This document shows, piece by piece, positions 48,914-62,700 of a DNA stretch of 64,000 bases (positions within the stretch are counted from its first letter, which is position 1; every line of letters starts with the position of its first letter). Below the pieces are notes generated by a model. The model saw only the letters and a list, made by a program, of their open reading frames with translations, did not search any database and was not told the DNA's origin. The DNA is from JAOUJD01 sp963811265 (GTDB taxonomy: Bacteria > Pseudomonadota > Gammaproteobacteria > Burkholderiales > Burkholderiaceae_F). Location of the stretch: positions 1 to 64,000 of the forward strand of contig CAWEQS010000018.1 of NCBI GenBank assembly GCA_963811265.1, in the 5' to 3' direction. Made by a program: the position numbers and the translations under genes.

Positions 48914-49542
48914 TGAAGCTGCTGTTCGACCTGTTCCCGGTCATCCTGTTCTTCGCGACGTTCAAGCTCGCGTCTTCGTTTCCGTCGCAGTCGCTCGCGC
49001 TTGCCACTACCGTGCTCGGCGGCCTCGTTGGGGACGGACGGGTGCCGCCCGACCAGGCGCCGATTCTCCTGGCCACCGCCACCGCCATCGTCGCGACGAT
49101 CGGACAGGTCGGCTGGCTGCTCGCGCGCGGTCGCCGCGTCGAGCCGATGCTGTGGATCAGCCTCGCGGTGATCGTGATCTTCGGCGGCGCCACGATCTGG
49201 TTCCACGACGAGACCTTCATCAAGTGGAAGCCCACGATCCTGTACTGGCTGTTCGCCGGCGCGCTTCTCGCCGGCCGGGTCATCTGGAAGAAGAACCTCG
49301 TCAAGTCGCTGCTTTCGGAGCAGGTCGCCGTGCCGGACCCGGTGTGGGACCGGCTGATGGTCGCGTGGGTCGGCTTCTTCGGCGCGATGGGCGTGATCAA
49401 CCTCGCCGTCGCGTTCTCCGTCTCGACCGAGGCCTGGGTGAACTTCAAGCTGTTCGGGCTGTTCGGGCTCACGCTGGCCTTCATGCTCGTGCTCGGCATC
49501 TACTTGTCGCGCCACCTCAAGGAGGAAACGACGGATGCCTGA
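48913..49542 (+). CDS. yciB: Inner membrane septation protein A (YciB)
   Basis: A 209-residue YciB/IspA-family membrane protein with five to six helices: FDLFPVILFFATFK, VEPMLWISLAVIVIFGGATI, FIKWKPTILYWLFAGALL, FKLFGLFGLTLAFMLVLG. The family is implicated in cell division and envelope integrity. The ATG at 48913 overlaps the msrB stop and the end overlaps bolA by eight bases, so msrB-yciB-bolA are translationally coupled. Confidence 0.92.
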   Translation: MKLLFDLFPVILFFATFKLASSFPSQSLALATTVLGGLVGDGRVPPDQAPILLATATAIVATIGQVGWLLARGRRVEPMLWISLAVIVIFGGATIWFHDETFIKWKPTILYWLFAGALLAGRVIWKKNLVKSLLSEQVAVPDPVWDRLMVAWVGFFGAMGVINLAVAFSVSTEAWVNFKLFGLFGLTLAFMLVLGIYLSRHLKEETTDA

Positions 49543-49849
49543 GGGAACGGTCGACCGGATGCGCGATCGGCTCGCGACGCTTGTGCCGGTCGAGCTTTCG
49601 ATCGAGGACGACAGCGCCCGTCACGCGGGGCACGTCGGCGCGGCCAGCGGCGGCGGGCACTACAACCTCCGCCTGGTCAGCCCGCGCTTCGAGGGCAAGT
49701 CGCGGGTCGAGCGGCACCGCCTCGTGTATGATGCCCTCGCCGAATTGATGCAGCGCGAGATTCACGCGCTCGCGATGGTCCTCCTGGCGCCGGGCGAAAC
49801 CGAACGCCGTCCCGGAGCACCCAACCCCGCTCACCTTCCTGGACATTGA
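49535..49849 (+). CDS. BolA family protein
   Basis: A 104-residue BolA-like protein: VELSIEDDSARHAGH, GHYNLRLVSPRFEGKSRVERHRLVYDALAELM and EIHALAMVLLAPGE. The class II KH-like fold and the His in HALAM fit partners of monothiol glutaredoxins in iron handling and stress response. It overlaps yciB and lies nine bases before the PPIase start, an arrangement common in Burkholderiales. Confidence 0.92.
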   Translation: MPEGTVDRMRDRLATLVPVELSIEDDSARHAGHVGAASGGGHYNLRLVSPRFEGKSRVERHRLVYDALAELMQREIHALAMVLLAPGETERRPGAPNPAHLPGH

Positions 49850-49857
49850 TCACCCTT

Positions 49858-50625
49858 ATGCAACGTACCGTCCTATTTGCGACCCTGGCGCTGGCCAGCG
49901 GCCTGGCCCTGGCGCAGAACGTCGCCGTCGTGAACGGCAAGCCCATCCCCAAGGCGCGCGAGGACGCGTGGGTCAAGGAACTGACCAAGCAGGGCCAGGC
50001 GGACACGCCCGAAATGCGCAAGATGGTCAAGGAGCGCCTGATCCAGAACGAGGTCCTGCTGCAGGAAGCCACCAAGCGCGGCATCCCGGACAAGCCCGAC
50101 GTCAAGTTCATGCTCGACGTGCAGCGCCAGAACACGATGATCCAGGCACTGCTGCGCGACGAGATGGAGAAGAAGCCGATCAGCGACGCCGACATCAAGG
50201 CGGCGTACGAGCAGCAGAAGGCCAAGGTCGGCGGCAAGGAATACCGCGCGCGCCACATCCTGGTCGAGAAGGAAGACGAAGCCAAGGCGATCGTCGCCGA
50301 CCTGAAGAAGGGCGCGAAGTTCGAGGAACTCGCCAAGAAGTCGAAGGACACCGGCTCGGCGGCCAACGGCGGGGACCTCGACTGGGCCGCGCCCGATTCG
50401 TTCGTGAAGCCCTTCTCCGAGGCGATGACCAAGCTCAACAAGGGCCAGTTCACCGAGACTCCGGTGCAGACCCAGTTCGGCTGGCACGTCATCCGGCTCG
50501 ACGACGTGCGCGACACGCAGTTCCCGCCGCTGGAACAGGTGGCGCCGCAGATCCGCGAGGGACTGCAGCAGCAGCGCATACAGCAGTACGTCGAGGGCCT
50601 GCGCAAGGGCGCCAAGATCCAGTAG
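49858..50625 (+). CDS. Parvulin-type periplasmic peptidyl-prolyl isomerase
   Basis: A 255-residue protein. Signal peptide MQRTVLFATLALASGLALAQ, a SurA-like N-terminal helical domain and a parvulin domain over about residues 125-220 (YRARHILVEKEDEAKAIV, KDTGSAANGGDLDW, TETPVQTQFGWHVIRLDD). It assists folding of exported proteins. The ATG at 49858 fits the signal peptide; a TTG 12 bases upstream is possible but less likely. Followed by a strong terminator. Confidence 0.92.
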   Translation: MQRTVLFATLALASGLALAQNVAVVNGKPIPKAREDAWVKELTKQGQADTPEMRKMVKERLIQNEVLLQEATKRGIPDKPDVKFMLDVQRQNTMIQALLRDEMEKKPISDADIKAAYEQQKAKVGGKEYRARHILVEKEDEAKAIVADLKKGAKFEELAKKSKDTGSAANGGDLDWAAPDSFVKPFSEAMTKLNKGQFTETPVQTQFGWHVIRLDDVRDTQFPPLEQVAPQIREGLQQQRIQQYVEGLRKGAKIQ

Positions 50626-50648
50626 CGGCGAGTTCGCTTCGATGCAGC

Positions 50649-50673
50649 AAAGGGGCGCCTCGGCGCCCTTTTT
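50649..50673 (+). terminator. Rho-independent terminator after the PPIase gene
   Basis: GGGCGCC at 50653-50659 pairs with GGCGCCC at 50662-50668 across a two-base loop, followed by TTTTT. It ends the selO-to-PPIase unit and separates it from maeB. Confidence 0.85.
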
Positions 50674-50867
50674 GTTGCCCCTCCTCCTTTCCGCGCCGCC
50701 CGGCGCGGTGCGCACGGCCCACGCACCGAAGCGGCCCGGCCACCGCGCATTTGACCTAGGCGGGTTGCTTTCCTCCGCCCACGCCGTACCCTTGTCCGCC
50801 ACCGACCCGTGCGCGGGCGGAACGACGGCCGGCCGCGCACCGCATGCACAACGAGGAGACCCGCCCC

Positions 50868-53135
<2,268 letters not shown>

Positions 53136-53146
53136 CGCTCAGGCCG

Positions 53147-56100
53147 TCAGCCGACCCAGCGCCGTGCGTTGCGGAACATCCGCATCCACGGCGAATCCTC
53201 GCCGAGGCCGGGCGGCTGCCACGACATCTGCACCGCCCGGAAGACCCGCTCCGGGTGCGGCATCACGATGGTGAAGCGGCCGTCGGGCGTGGTGACGCCC
53301 GTGATGCCTTCCGGGGAGCCGTTCGGGTTGTACGGGTAGGTCTCGGTCGCGCGTCCGTGCGAGTCGACGTAGCGCATCGCGACGAGCGCCGCCGCCTGCT
53401 GCTCGGCGGAGTCGAACACCACCCGCCCTTCCCCGTGCGCATTGGCGATCGGCGCGCGGCTGCCCGCCATGCCGGCGAAGAACAGCGAAGGCGACTCGGG
53501 GATCTCGACCTGCACGAGCCGGCCCTCGAACTGCTCCGACGCGTTGCGTTCGAACCGGGGCCAGTGGCGCGCGCCCGGAATCATCACCCGCAGGTGGCTC
53601 ATCATCTGGCAGCCGTTGCACACGCCCAGCGCGAAGGTGTCGCCGCGTCCGAAGAACTCGGCGAACATCCCGGCGAGCCGGGGGTTGTGCAGGATGGTCT
53701 TGGCCCATCCACCGCCGGCGCCCAGCACGTCGCCGTACGAGAAGCCGCCGCAGGCGACGAAGCCCTTGAAGTCGGCGAGCGTTGCGCGGCCCTCGATCAG
53801 GTCGGTCATGTGCACGTCGACCGACGCGAACCCGGCGCGATGGAACGCGTACGCCATCTCGCGTCTGGCTGTTGACGCCCTGCTCCCGCAGGATCGCCAT
53901 GCGGGGACGCGCCCCGGTGGCGATGAACGGAGCGGCGACGTCCTCGGACGCGTCGAAGGCCAGCGCCATCGACAGGCCGCCGATCGCCCGGGTCGCTCGC
54001 CCGCGCGTACTCCTGGTCGGCGCAGTCCGGGTTGTCGCGCAGGCGCGCGATGCGCCACGACGTCTCGGTCCAGGCCTTCTGCAGTTCGGCGCGCGGACGC
54101 GAGAACACCGGCTTCGCATCGCACCAGAACTCGACGACGTCCTTCGAGTTCGGCTTGCCGATGATCTGGCTCGCCGCGCCGAGTCCCGCCGCGCGCAGCG
54201 CGTCCATCACCGCGCCCTTGTCGGCCGCGCGGATCTGCAGCACCGCGCCGAGTTCCTCGGCGAACAGCGCCCTCAGGATCATTTCGTTGCGACGGACTTC
54301 GACCTGCGCGGGCCGGATCTTGTAGTCGCCCCAGTCGGATGCGACCGGGTCGACCGCCAGCACGTCGAGGTTGACGCTGATCCCGGCGTGACCGGCGAAC
54401 GCCATCTCGACGAGCGTCGCGTACAGGCCGCCGTCGGAGCGATCGTGGTACGCGAGCACGCGGCCGGCCTTCTCGAGGGCGCGGACCGCGGACACGAACG
54501 CCTTCAGGCGCGACGGATCGTCGAGGTCCGGCGCCTCGTTGCCGATCTGCTGCGTCACCTGCGCCAGGATCGATCCGCCCATGCGGTTGCGCCCGGCGCC
54601 GAGGTCGACCAGCACGAGCAGCGTTTCGGTGTCCGGCACGAGCTGCGGCGTCAGCGAGCGCCGGACGTCGTCGACCGGCGCCGCGGCGCTTGCGATCAGC
54701 GACACGGGGGCGGCGACCGTCTTGTCGACCTCGCCGTCGCGCCACGCGGTCTTCATCGACAACGAGTCCTTGCCGACCGGAACGCTGATGCCCAGCGCCT
54801 GGCAGACCTCGCTCGCCGCCCGCACCGCGTCGAAGAGCTTCGCGTCCTCGCCGGGCTGGCCGCACGCGGCCATCCAGTTGGCCGACAGCTTCACCCGCTC
54901 GAGCGCGATGTCGGCCGCGGCGATGTTGGTGATCGCCTCGCCGATCGCCATCCGGGAGGCCGCCGCCGAGTCGATGACCGCCAGCGGCGTGCGCTCGCCC
55001 ATCGACATCGCCTCGCCGGCGTAGCCCTCGAAGCTCATCGTCGTCACGGCGCAGTCCGCCACCGGCACCTGCCACGGGCCGACCATCGGGTCGCGCACGT
55101 TCATGCCGCCCACGGTGCGGTCGCCGATCGTGATCAGGAAGCTCTTGCTCGCGACGGTCGGATGACGCAGCACGTCGAGCGCGCACTGCTCGATCGACAG
55201 CCCGGCGGTCTCGAACGCCGGCAGGTCGACCCGGCACGCGCCTCACGTCGCGGTGCATGCGCGGCGGCTTGCCGAGCAGCACCTCCATCGGCATGTCGAC
55301 CGGCGGTCGTGCCGTCCGGCCGTCCGACGACGAGGTTGCCGTCGTCCGAGACCTCGCCGATCACCGCGTACGGGCAGCGCTCGCGCCGGCAGAGCCACTC
55401 GAAGGCGGGCAGGCGGTCGCGCGCGATCGCCAGCGCGTAGCGCTCCTGCGATTCGTTGCACCAGATCTCGAGCGGGCTCATGCCGCTCTCCTCGACCGGG
55501 ATGCGGTCGAGCGCGATGCGGGCTCCGCGATGCGACTGGTCCGCCAGTTCCGGGAACGCGTTCGACAAGCCGCCGGCGCCGACGTCGTGGATCGACAGCA
55601 CCGGGTTGCCGTCGCCGAGCGCCCAGCAGCGGTCGATGCACCTCCTGCGCGCGGCGCTCGATCTCGGGATTTCCGCGCTGCACGGAGTCGAAGTCGAGCT
55701 GCTCGGTGTTGGTGCCCGCGCCCATGCTCGACGCCGCGCCGCCGCCCAGCCCGATGCGCATGCCGGGCCCGCCCAGCTGCACCAGCAGCGTGCCGGGCGG
55801 CAGGTCGAGCTTGCGCACCTGGTCGTCGCGGATGTTGCCCACGCCGCCGGCGATCATGATCGGCTTGTGATAGCCGTAGCGGCGTCCGCCGACGTTCTGC
55901 TCGTAGGCGCGGAAGTAGCCGAGCAGGTTCGGGCGGCCGAACTCGTTGTTGAACGCCGCGGCGCCGATCGGGCCGTCGATCATGATCGCGAGCGCGTCGG
56001 CGATGCGCCCGGGGAAACCGTAGTCGGCGCCGCCCGTGGCGCCCGGTTGCGCCACGTCCGCGTCGTTCTCCCACGGCAGCCGCATGCCGGGCAGCCGCAG

Positions 56101-57173
56101 GTTCGACACCGAGAAGCCGCACAGGCCGGCCTTCGGCTTCGCGCCGCGGCCCGTGGCCCCTTCGTCGCGGATCTCGCCGCCCGCGCCGGTCGCCGCACCC
56201 GGGAACGGCGAGATCGCGGTCGGATGGTTGTGCGTCTCGACCTTGAAGACCGTGTGCGTCAGCTCGTCGCGCGGCGCGTAGTCGACCGCCACCGCGCCCG
56301 CCGCGTGATCGCTGCGCGGATGGAAGCGCGACACCACGCGCCCCTCGACGACCGCCGCGTTGTCGGAATACGCGACGACGGTGCCCTGCGGGGCCGCCGC
56401 GTGCGTCGCCTTGATCATGCCGAACAGCGTTTCGGCGCGCGCCTCGCCGTCGATCGTCCAGCTCGCGTTGAAGATCTTGTGCCGGCAGTGCTCGGAGTTC
56501 GCCTGCGCGAACATCATCAGTTCGACGTCGGTCGGGTCGCGCCCGAGCTTCGTGAACGCGTCGACGCAGGTAGTCGACCTCGTCGTCGGACAGCGCGAGG
56601 CCCATCTCGACGTTGGCGCGCGCCAGCGCGCCCCGCCCTTCCGCGCGCACCGCGACCGTGCGCATCGGCTTGCCGGGCAGTTCCACGAACAGCCGCGCGG
56701 CGATCGGTCGCCGGATCGATGACGCTTTCGGTCATCCGGTCGTGCAGCACCGCCGCGACCGCGCCGGCCTCGGCCGGCGACAGCCCGCCGGCACCGATGA
56801 GTCCCCGCTTCGTCGCCACGCTGAACAGCGTTCCGCGCTCGATGCGCAGCACCGCCGCCAGGCCGCTGTTGCGCGCGATGTCGGTCGCCTTGCTGGCCCA
56901 CGGCGAGATCGTGCCGAGGCGGGGAACGACGAGGAACCGCGCGGCACCGGTCGGCGCTTCGAGCGGCGGCTCGCCGTAGGTCAGCAGCGCGGCGAGGCGC
57001 GCTTCTTCGTGGTCTTCGAGGGGACGCTCGACGTGGACGAAGTGAACGAAACGCCCGTCGATCGCTTCCGCGCCAGGCGCAACGCCCCTGACCCGCGCCA
57101 GCAGCCGCTCGGAACGAAATGGGGACAACGCGCTCGGACCCGCGAGCGCGAAGAACTTGCCGTGTGAAGTCAT
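53147..57173 (-). CDS. purL: Phosphoribosylformylglycinamidine synthase, frame broken about seven times
   Basis: Single-chain FGAM synthase of about 1,340 residues spread over three frames. The N-terminal domain (FFALAGPSALSPFRSERLLARV), the synthetase half (FKVETHNHPTAISPFPGAATG, RIGLGGGAASSMGAG), the second half (SFEGYAGEAMSMGERTPLAV) and the glutaminase domain with Cys in FALGVCNGCQMM and His in HPERVFRAVQ are all recognisable. Breaks lie near 56712, 56570, 55635, 55305, 55243, 53995 and 53868. It converts FGAR and glutamine to FGAM in purine synthesis. As this is normally essential and single-copy, the breaks are most likely sequence errors. Confidence 0.9.
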
Positions 57174-57264
57174 GAAGACGGGGGAGCGTGCGTCGTGGAC
57201 GCACGGCGGCTGGATGGCGCGCGAAATTATAGCGGGGCAGGCATCGCGCGCCCGACGAGCCGCG

Positions 57265-60200
57265 TTACTCCGTTCCGTAGCCTCCGCCGCCCGGCGTCTG
57301 GATCACGTAGACGTCGCCCGGGCTCATCTCGACTGACCCGATGTGCCCCATCTCCTCGATCCGGCCATCGGTCCGCTCGACCTAGTTGCGGCCGGCCTCG
57401 CCGGGCTGCCCTCCTGCCATGCCGAACGGCGCGATGGAGCGGTTGTTGGCGAGGATCGAAGCGGTCATCGCCTCGAGGAAACGCACGCGCCGCGTGCCGC
57501 CGTTGCCGCCGTGCCAGCGCCCCGCGCCGCCCGAGCCCGGCCGGATCTCGTAGCTTTCGAGGCGCACCGGGTAGCGGAACTCCAGCACCTCGGGGTCGGT
57601 GAGCCGCGAGTTCGTCATGTGCGTCTGCACGACGTCGGTGCCGTCGAAGCCCCGGACGTCCGCGTCCGCGCCGACGCCCTCGACGCCCGCGCCCGAGCCG
57701 CCCGGAGATGGTCTCGTAGTACTGGTGCCGCGCATTGCCGAACGTGAAGTTGTTCATCGTGCCCTGCGAGGACGCCATCACGCCGAGCGCGCCGTACAGC
57801 GCGTTCGTGATGCACGGACGAGGTCTCGACGTTGCCCGCGACCACCGCCGACGGGTAGCGCGGGTTCAGCATCGAGCCTTCCGGAATGACGATCTCGAGC
57901 GGCTTCAGGCAGCCGGCGTTCAGCGGGATGTCGTCGTCGACCAGCGTGCGGAACACGTAGAGCACCGCCGCGACGCACACCGCGCTCGGCGCGTTGAAGT
58001 TGTTCGGCAACTGCGGCGAGGTGCCGGTGAAGTCGATCGTCGCGCCGCGCCGCTCCTGGTGCACGGTGATGCGCACGCTTGATCAACGCGCCGTTGTCGA
58101 GGCGGTACTCGAAGGCGCCGTCCTTCAGCGCGGTGATCGACGCGCCGGACCGATTCCTCGGCGTTGTCCTGCACGTGCTTCATGTAGGCGCGCACGACCT
58201 CGAGCCCGAAGTGCTCGACCATCTTCAGCAGCTCCTCGCGCCCCTTCTCGTTGGCGGCGATCTGCGCGCGCAGGTCGGCGAGGTTCTGCGCCGGGTTGCG
58301 CGCCGGGTACGCCCCGGACGTGAGCAGCTGCAGCAGTTCGGCCTCGCGCAGCCGGCCCGGCCGGCCCGCGCCCTGGCCTTCGACGAGCCTGAAGTTGATG
58401 AACAGCACGCCCTCCTCGTCGAGCGACTGTCGAGAACGGCGGCATCGACCCCGGGGTGATGCCGCCGATGTCGGCGTGATGGCCGCGCGAGCCGACGTAG
58501 AACAGGATCTCGCGGCCGTCGCGGTCGAACACCGGAGTGATCACGGTGACGTCCGGCAGGTGCGTGCCGCCGTGGTACGGATCGTTGATCACGTAGGCGT
58601 CGCCGGGCTGCATGCGGCCGGCGTTCTCGCGGATCACGGTCTTGATCGACTCGCTCATCGAGCCGAGGTGCACCGGCATGTGCGGCGCGTTGGCGATCAG
58701 GTTGCCCTCGGCGTCGAACAGCGCGCACGAGAAGTCGAGCCGCTCCTTGATGTTGACCGAGTAGGCCGTGTTCTGCAGCCGCACGCCCATCTGCTCGGCG
58801 ATCGACATGAAGAGGTTGTTGAACACCTCGAGCATCACCGGGTCGACGTCGGTGCCGATCGCCTGGCGCTTCGGCCGCGGCCGGATGCGCGCCAGCACGA
58901 GGTGGTCGAGTTCGGTGACGCGCGCCTGCCAGCCCGGCTCGACCACCGTGGTCGCGTTCGCCTCGGCGATGATCGCCGGGCCGTCGATCGTGTCTCCCGG
59001 GCGCGTGTCGTCGCGCCGGAACACCGGCGTGTCGTGCGACGCGTCCTCGCTGAACATGCGCACGCGCGCGGCGGGCGCCAGCGCGCCCGGCCGCGGCGAC
59101 CGCTGCGCGGCACGCTCGGCCGCCGCGTCGCCGCCCCCGATCGCCTCGACCGACGCCGCCTCGATCACCAGCGACCGCCCTTCCATCAGGAACGAGTAGC
59201 GCTTCAGGTACTCCGCGTCGAAGGCGCCCTGCATTTCCTCGCATCGTGCCGGCCGCAACGATCAGCGCCGTGTCGGTGCCTTCGTAGCGCAGGTGCGCGC
59301 GCCGGACCACGCGGATGCGGTCCGGCGCAACGCCTTGCGACCGCAGGTCCTGGGTGGCGTCGGCGCCGAGCCGCTCGAGCGTGGCGGCGAGCGCGTCCAT
59401 CGCGTCGGCCGCGAGACGCCTCTCGACCGATTCCTCGCGCATCGCCGTCTGGTCCGCGAGGCCCATGCCGTACGCGGACAGCACGCCGGCGAGCGGGTGG
59501 GCGAAGATCCGCGTCATGCCGAGCGCGTCGGCGACCCGGCACGCGTGCTGCCCGCCGGCGCCGCCGAACACGGACAAGGTGTACCGGGTGACGTCGTGCC
59601 CGCGCTGCACCGAGATGCGCTTGATCGCCTCGGCCATGTTGCCGACGGCGATGTCGATGTAGCCCTCGGCCACCTGCTCCGCCGAAAGGCTGCGTCCGGT
59701 CTCGGCGCGGATCCGCGCGGCGAGCTCCGCGAATCGCGCGCGCACCACGTCGGCATCGAGCGCCTGGTCCGCGCGCGGCCCGAACACGTGCGGGAAGAAC
59801 GCCGGCTGGATCTTGCCGACCATGACGTTGCAGTCCGTGACCGCCAGCGGGCCGCCGCGCCGGTAGCAGGCCGGCCCGGGGTTCGCGCCCGCCGAGTCCG
59901 GGCCGACGCGCAGACGCGCCCCGTCGAAGTGCAGGATCGAGCCGCCGCCGGCGGCGACGGTGTGGATGCTCATCATCGGCGCGCGCATCCGCACTCCGGC
60001 GACCTGCGTCTCGAACGCGCGCTCGCAGTCGCTGACATCGCGCCCGGCGAAGTGCGACACGTCGGTCGACGTGCCGCCCATGTCGAACCCGATCACGCGG
60101 TCGAAGCCGGCCGCGAGGCTGGTGCGCACCATGCCGACGATGCCGCCCGCCGGTCCGGACAGGATCGAGTCCTTGCCCTGGAAGCGCCGCGCGTCGGTCA

Positions 60201-60947
60201 GGCCGCCGCTCGACTGCATGAAGAGGAGCCGCGTGTCGGGCAGGTCGCCCGCCACCTGCTCGACGTAGCGGCGCAGGATCGGCGACAGGTACGCATCGAC
60301 CACGGTCGTGTCGCCGCGCGCGACGAACTTCATCAGCGGACTGGCCTTGTGCGACACGGAGACCTGCGGAAAGCCGATCTCGACGGCGATCCGCTCGAGC
60401 GCCGCCTCGTGCTGCCGGTAGCGGTAACCGTGCATCAGGACGATGGCCACGGCGCGGTAGCCGGCGTCGTAGGCGCCGCTGCAGGTCGCGGCGCGCCGCC
60501 GCCTCGTCGAGCGCCGTGACCACGTCGCCGTGGGCGCCGATCCGTTCGTCGGCTTCGATCACCTGCGAGTACAGCAGCTCCGGCAGCACGATGTGGCGGT
60601 CGAACAGGCGGGGCCGGTTCTGGTAGGCGATGCGCAGCGCGTCGCGGAACCCGCGCGTGACCACGAGGGCCGTGCGCTCGCCCTTGCGCTCGAGCAGCGC
60701 GTTGGTCGCGACGGTCGTGCCCATCTTCACGGCGCCGAGGGCCTCGACCGGCACGTCCGCACCGGCCGGCAACGCCGAGCAGCTGGCGGATGCCCGCGAC
60801 GGCCGCATCCCGGTACTGCTCGGGATTCTCGGAGAGGAGCTTGTGAGTGACGAGCGCGCCGTCCGGCCGCTTCGCGACCACGTCGGTGAAGGTGCCGCCA
60901 CGGTCGATCCAGAATTCCCAGGCGCCGTGCGCCGCAGCGGCGGTCAT
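57265..60947 (-). CDS. 5-oxoprolinase / hydantoinase A-B fusion, frame broken about eight times plus one stop
   Basis: Reassembled, about 1,225 residues: an HyuA-type half (WIDRGGTFTDVVAKRPDGAL, GTTVATNALLERKGERTALV, GFDMGGTSTDVSHF) and an HyuB-type half (NNLFMSIAEQMGVRLQNTAY, INDPYHGGTHLPD) on one chain, as in eukaryote-type 5-oxoprolinase. It hydrolyses a lactam or hydantoin with ATP. Breaks lie near 60785, 60475, 59240, 58425, 58145, 58083, 57822 and 57705, and codon TAG at 57384-57382 replaces an expected Trp (RNWVERTDGR). The likely native stop is TAA at 57267-57265 after GGGGYGTE. The TRAP operon diverges from it. Confidence 0.82.
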
Positions 60948-61073
60948 CGCACCCTCCGCTTCGTCGCCGGTGCTTGTATGCTGTGCGCCGCGCTGGGCGC
61001 GGAGTGGAAGTGCTCGGGTGACTGACGGGCACTGCCCATCGCGCGATCAGAACGATGTGGAGACACGATTATC

Positions 61074-61100
61074 TTGACTTGCTCGGGCCGGCGCTATGTT
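61074..61100 (+). promoter_or_regulatory. Possible sigma-70 promoter for the TRAP operon
   Basis: TTGACT at 61074-61079 and TATGTT at 61095-61100 resemble -35 and -10 boxes, but the spacing is 15, shorter than ideal. A second perfect TTGACA at 61099-61104 lacks a good -10. This divergent gap (60948-61150) serves both the hydantoinase and TRAP genes. Confidence 0.3.
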
Positions 61101-61150
61101 GACACAGCGCCCGACCGGGCGGCCTGTGCCGATTCACCGATGAGGAGACC

Positions 61151-62130
61151 ATGAAACGACGTTCCCTGCTGCTCGGTTCCGCCTTCGCGGCTGCCGCCCT
61201 GTCCTTTGCCGCGCCGACGCTCGCGCAGACGAAGTGGGACCTGCCCGCCGGCTATCCGGCCGGCAATCCCCACACCCAGAACCTCACCCAGTTCGCGGCC
61301 GACGTGCAGAAGGCGACGAACGGCAAGCTGGCGATCACCGTGCATCCGGGCGGCGCGCTGTTCAAGGCGCCCGAGATCAAGCGCGCGGTGCAGACCGGCC
61401 AGGCGCAGATCGGCGAGGTGCTGATGAGCCTGCTGGAGAACGAGAACCCCGTCTTCGGCGCCGATGCCGTGCCCTTCGTGGCGACCGGCTTCGACGCGTC
61501 GTTCAAGCTGTGGCAGGCCCAGCGCCCGTCGTCGAGAAGATCCTCGCCGGCCAGGGCATCAAGCTGCTCTACGCGGTCGCTTGGCCGCCGCAGGGCATCT
61601 ACACGAAGAAGGCGCTCAACTCGGTGGCCGACATGAAGGGCCTGAAGTGGCGCGCCTACAACCCCGCCACGACGCGGATCGCCGCGATGGTCGGCGCGCA
61701 GCCGCTGACGATCCAGGCCGCGGAACTGTCGCAGGCGCTGGCGACCGGCGTGGTCGATTCGTTCATGTCGTCGGGCGCGACCGGCGTCGACTCCAAGGTC
61801 TGGGAGAGCCTGACGCACTTCGCGACCGCCGATGCGTGGCTGCCGAAGAACATGGTGATCATCAACCAGAAGGAGTTCGACAAGCTCGACAAGGCGACGC
61901 AGGACGCGGTGCTCGCGGCCGGCAAGGCGGCCGAGGAGCGCGGCTGGAAGCGCATGCGCGAGTACACCAGCGAGTCGCTGACGACGCTGAAGAACAACAA
62001 GATGACGGTGTACGAGCCGAGTGCCGCCTTCAAGGCCGAACTGACGAAGATGGGCGAGACGATGCTCAGCGAGTGGCTGGCCAAGGCCGGCCCGGACGGC
62101 CAGGCGATCATTGGAGCGTTCCGCAAGTAG
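61151..62130 (+). CDS. dctP: TRAP transporter substrate-binding protein (DctP family), frame broken once
   Basis: About 326 residues. Signal LLGSAFAAAALSFAAPTLAQ, then a DctP domain: KWDLPAGYPAGNPHTQNLTQF, LAITVHPGGALFKAPEIKRAV, and after a break near 61527 (one missing base) VVEKILAGQGIKLLYAVAW, LKWRAYNPATTRIAAMVGA (Arg that binds the carboxylate) and ALATGVVDSFMSSGATG. It delivers a carboxylate to DctQM. Located divergent from a 5-oxoprolinase, so pyroglutamate is a reasonable candidate ligand. An AGGAG site precedes the ATG. Confidence 0.87.
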
Positions 62131-62137
62131 TGCGCAG

Positions 62138-62161
62138 GGCCGCCGCAAGGCGGCCTTTTCT
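62138..62161 (+). terminator. Rho-independent terminator-like hairpin between dctP and dctQ
   Basis: GGCCGCC at 62138-62144 and GGCGGCC at 62149-62155 pair around GCAA, followed by TTTTCTTT. It lies eight bases after the dctP stop and would favour excess binding protein over membrane subunits. Confidence 0.8.
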
Positions 62162-62182
62162 TTCCATGGGGGCGGTCTGATC

Positions 62183-62696
62183 ATGCAGCGTTCGGTGCTC
62201 GATCCCTTCTACACGGCGCTGGGCGGGCTCGGCGCCCTGTTCATCCTCGCCACCCTGGTGGTCGAAGTCGTCGGCATCGCGGGACGCGAACTGGGGTTCT
62301 CGATGGCCGGCCTGGACGCGTATGCCGGCTACTGCCTGGCGGCAGGCTCCTTCCTCGCGATGCCGTACGCGCTGCGACGCGGCGATCACATCCGGGTCAC
62401 GCTGATCCTGATGCGGCTGAAGCAACGGTCCGCGCTACTGGATGGAAGTCCTGTGCCTGGCGATCGCGGCGCTGTTGTCGGCGTACTTCGCGTTCTTCGC
62501 GGCGAAGCTCGTGTGGGGCTCGTACACGTTCAACGATGTCTCGCAGAATGTCGACGCGACGCCTCTGTGGATCCCGCAGCTGACGATGGCCCTCGGCCTG
62601 TTCGGACTCGCCGTCGCATTCGCCGAGCAGCTCTTCATCACGCTGCGCACCGGCCGCTTCACACCGGGCACGGACGAAACCGCGCACGTGGAGTGA
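62183..62696 (+). CDS. dctQ: TRAP transporter small permease (DctQ family), frame broken once
   Basis: About 170 residues with four membrane helices: FYTALGGLGALFILATLVVEVVG, AYAGYCLAAGSFLAMPYALRRGDHIRV, then after a break near 62437 MEVLCLAIAALLSAYFAFFAAK and WIPQLTMALGLFGLAVAFAEQ. The GDHIRV motif is typical of DctQ. It forms the small membrane subunit with DctM. It ends four bases before dctM. Confidence 0.87.
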
Positions 62697-62700
62697 GCCG

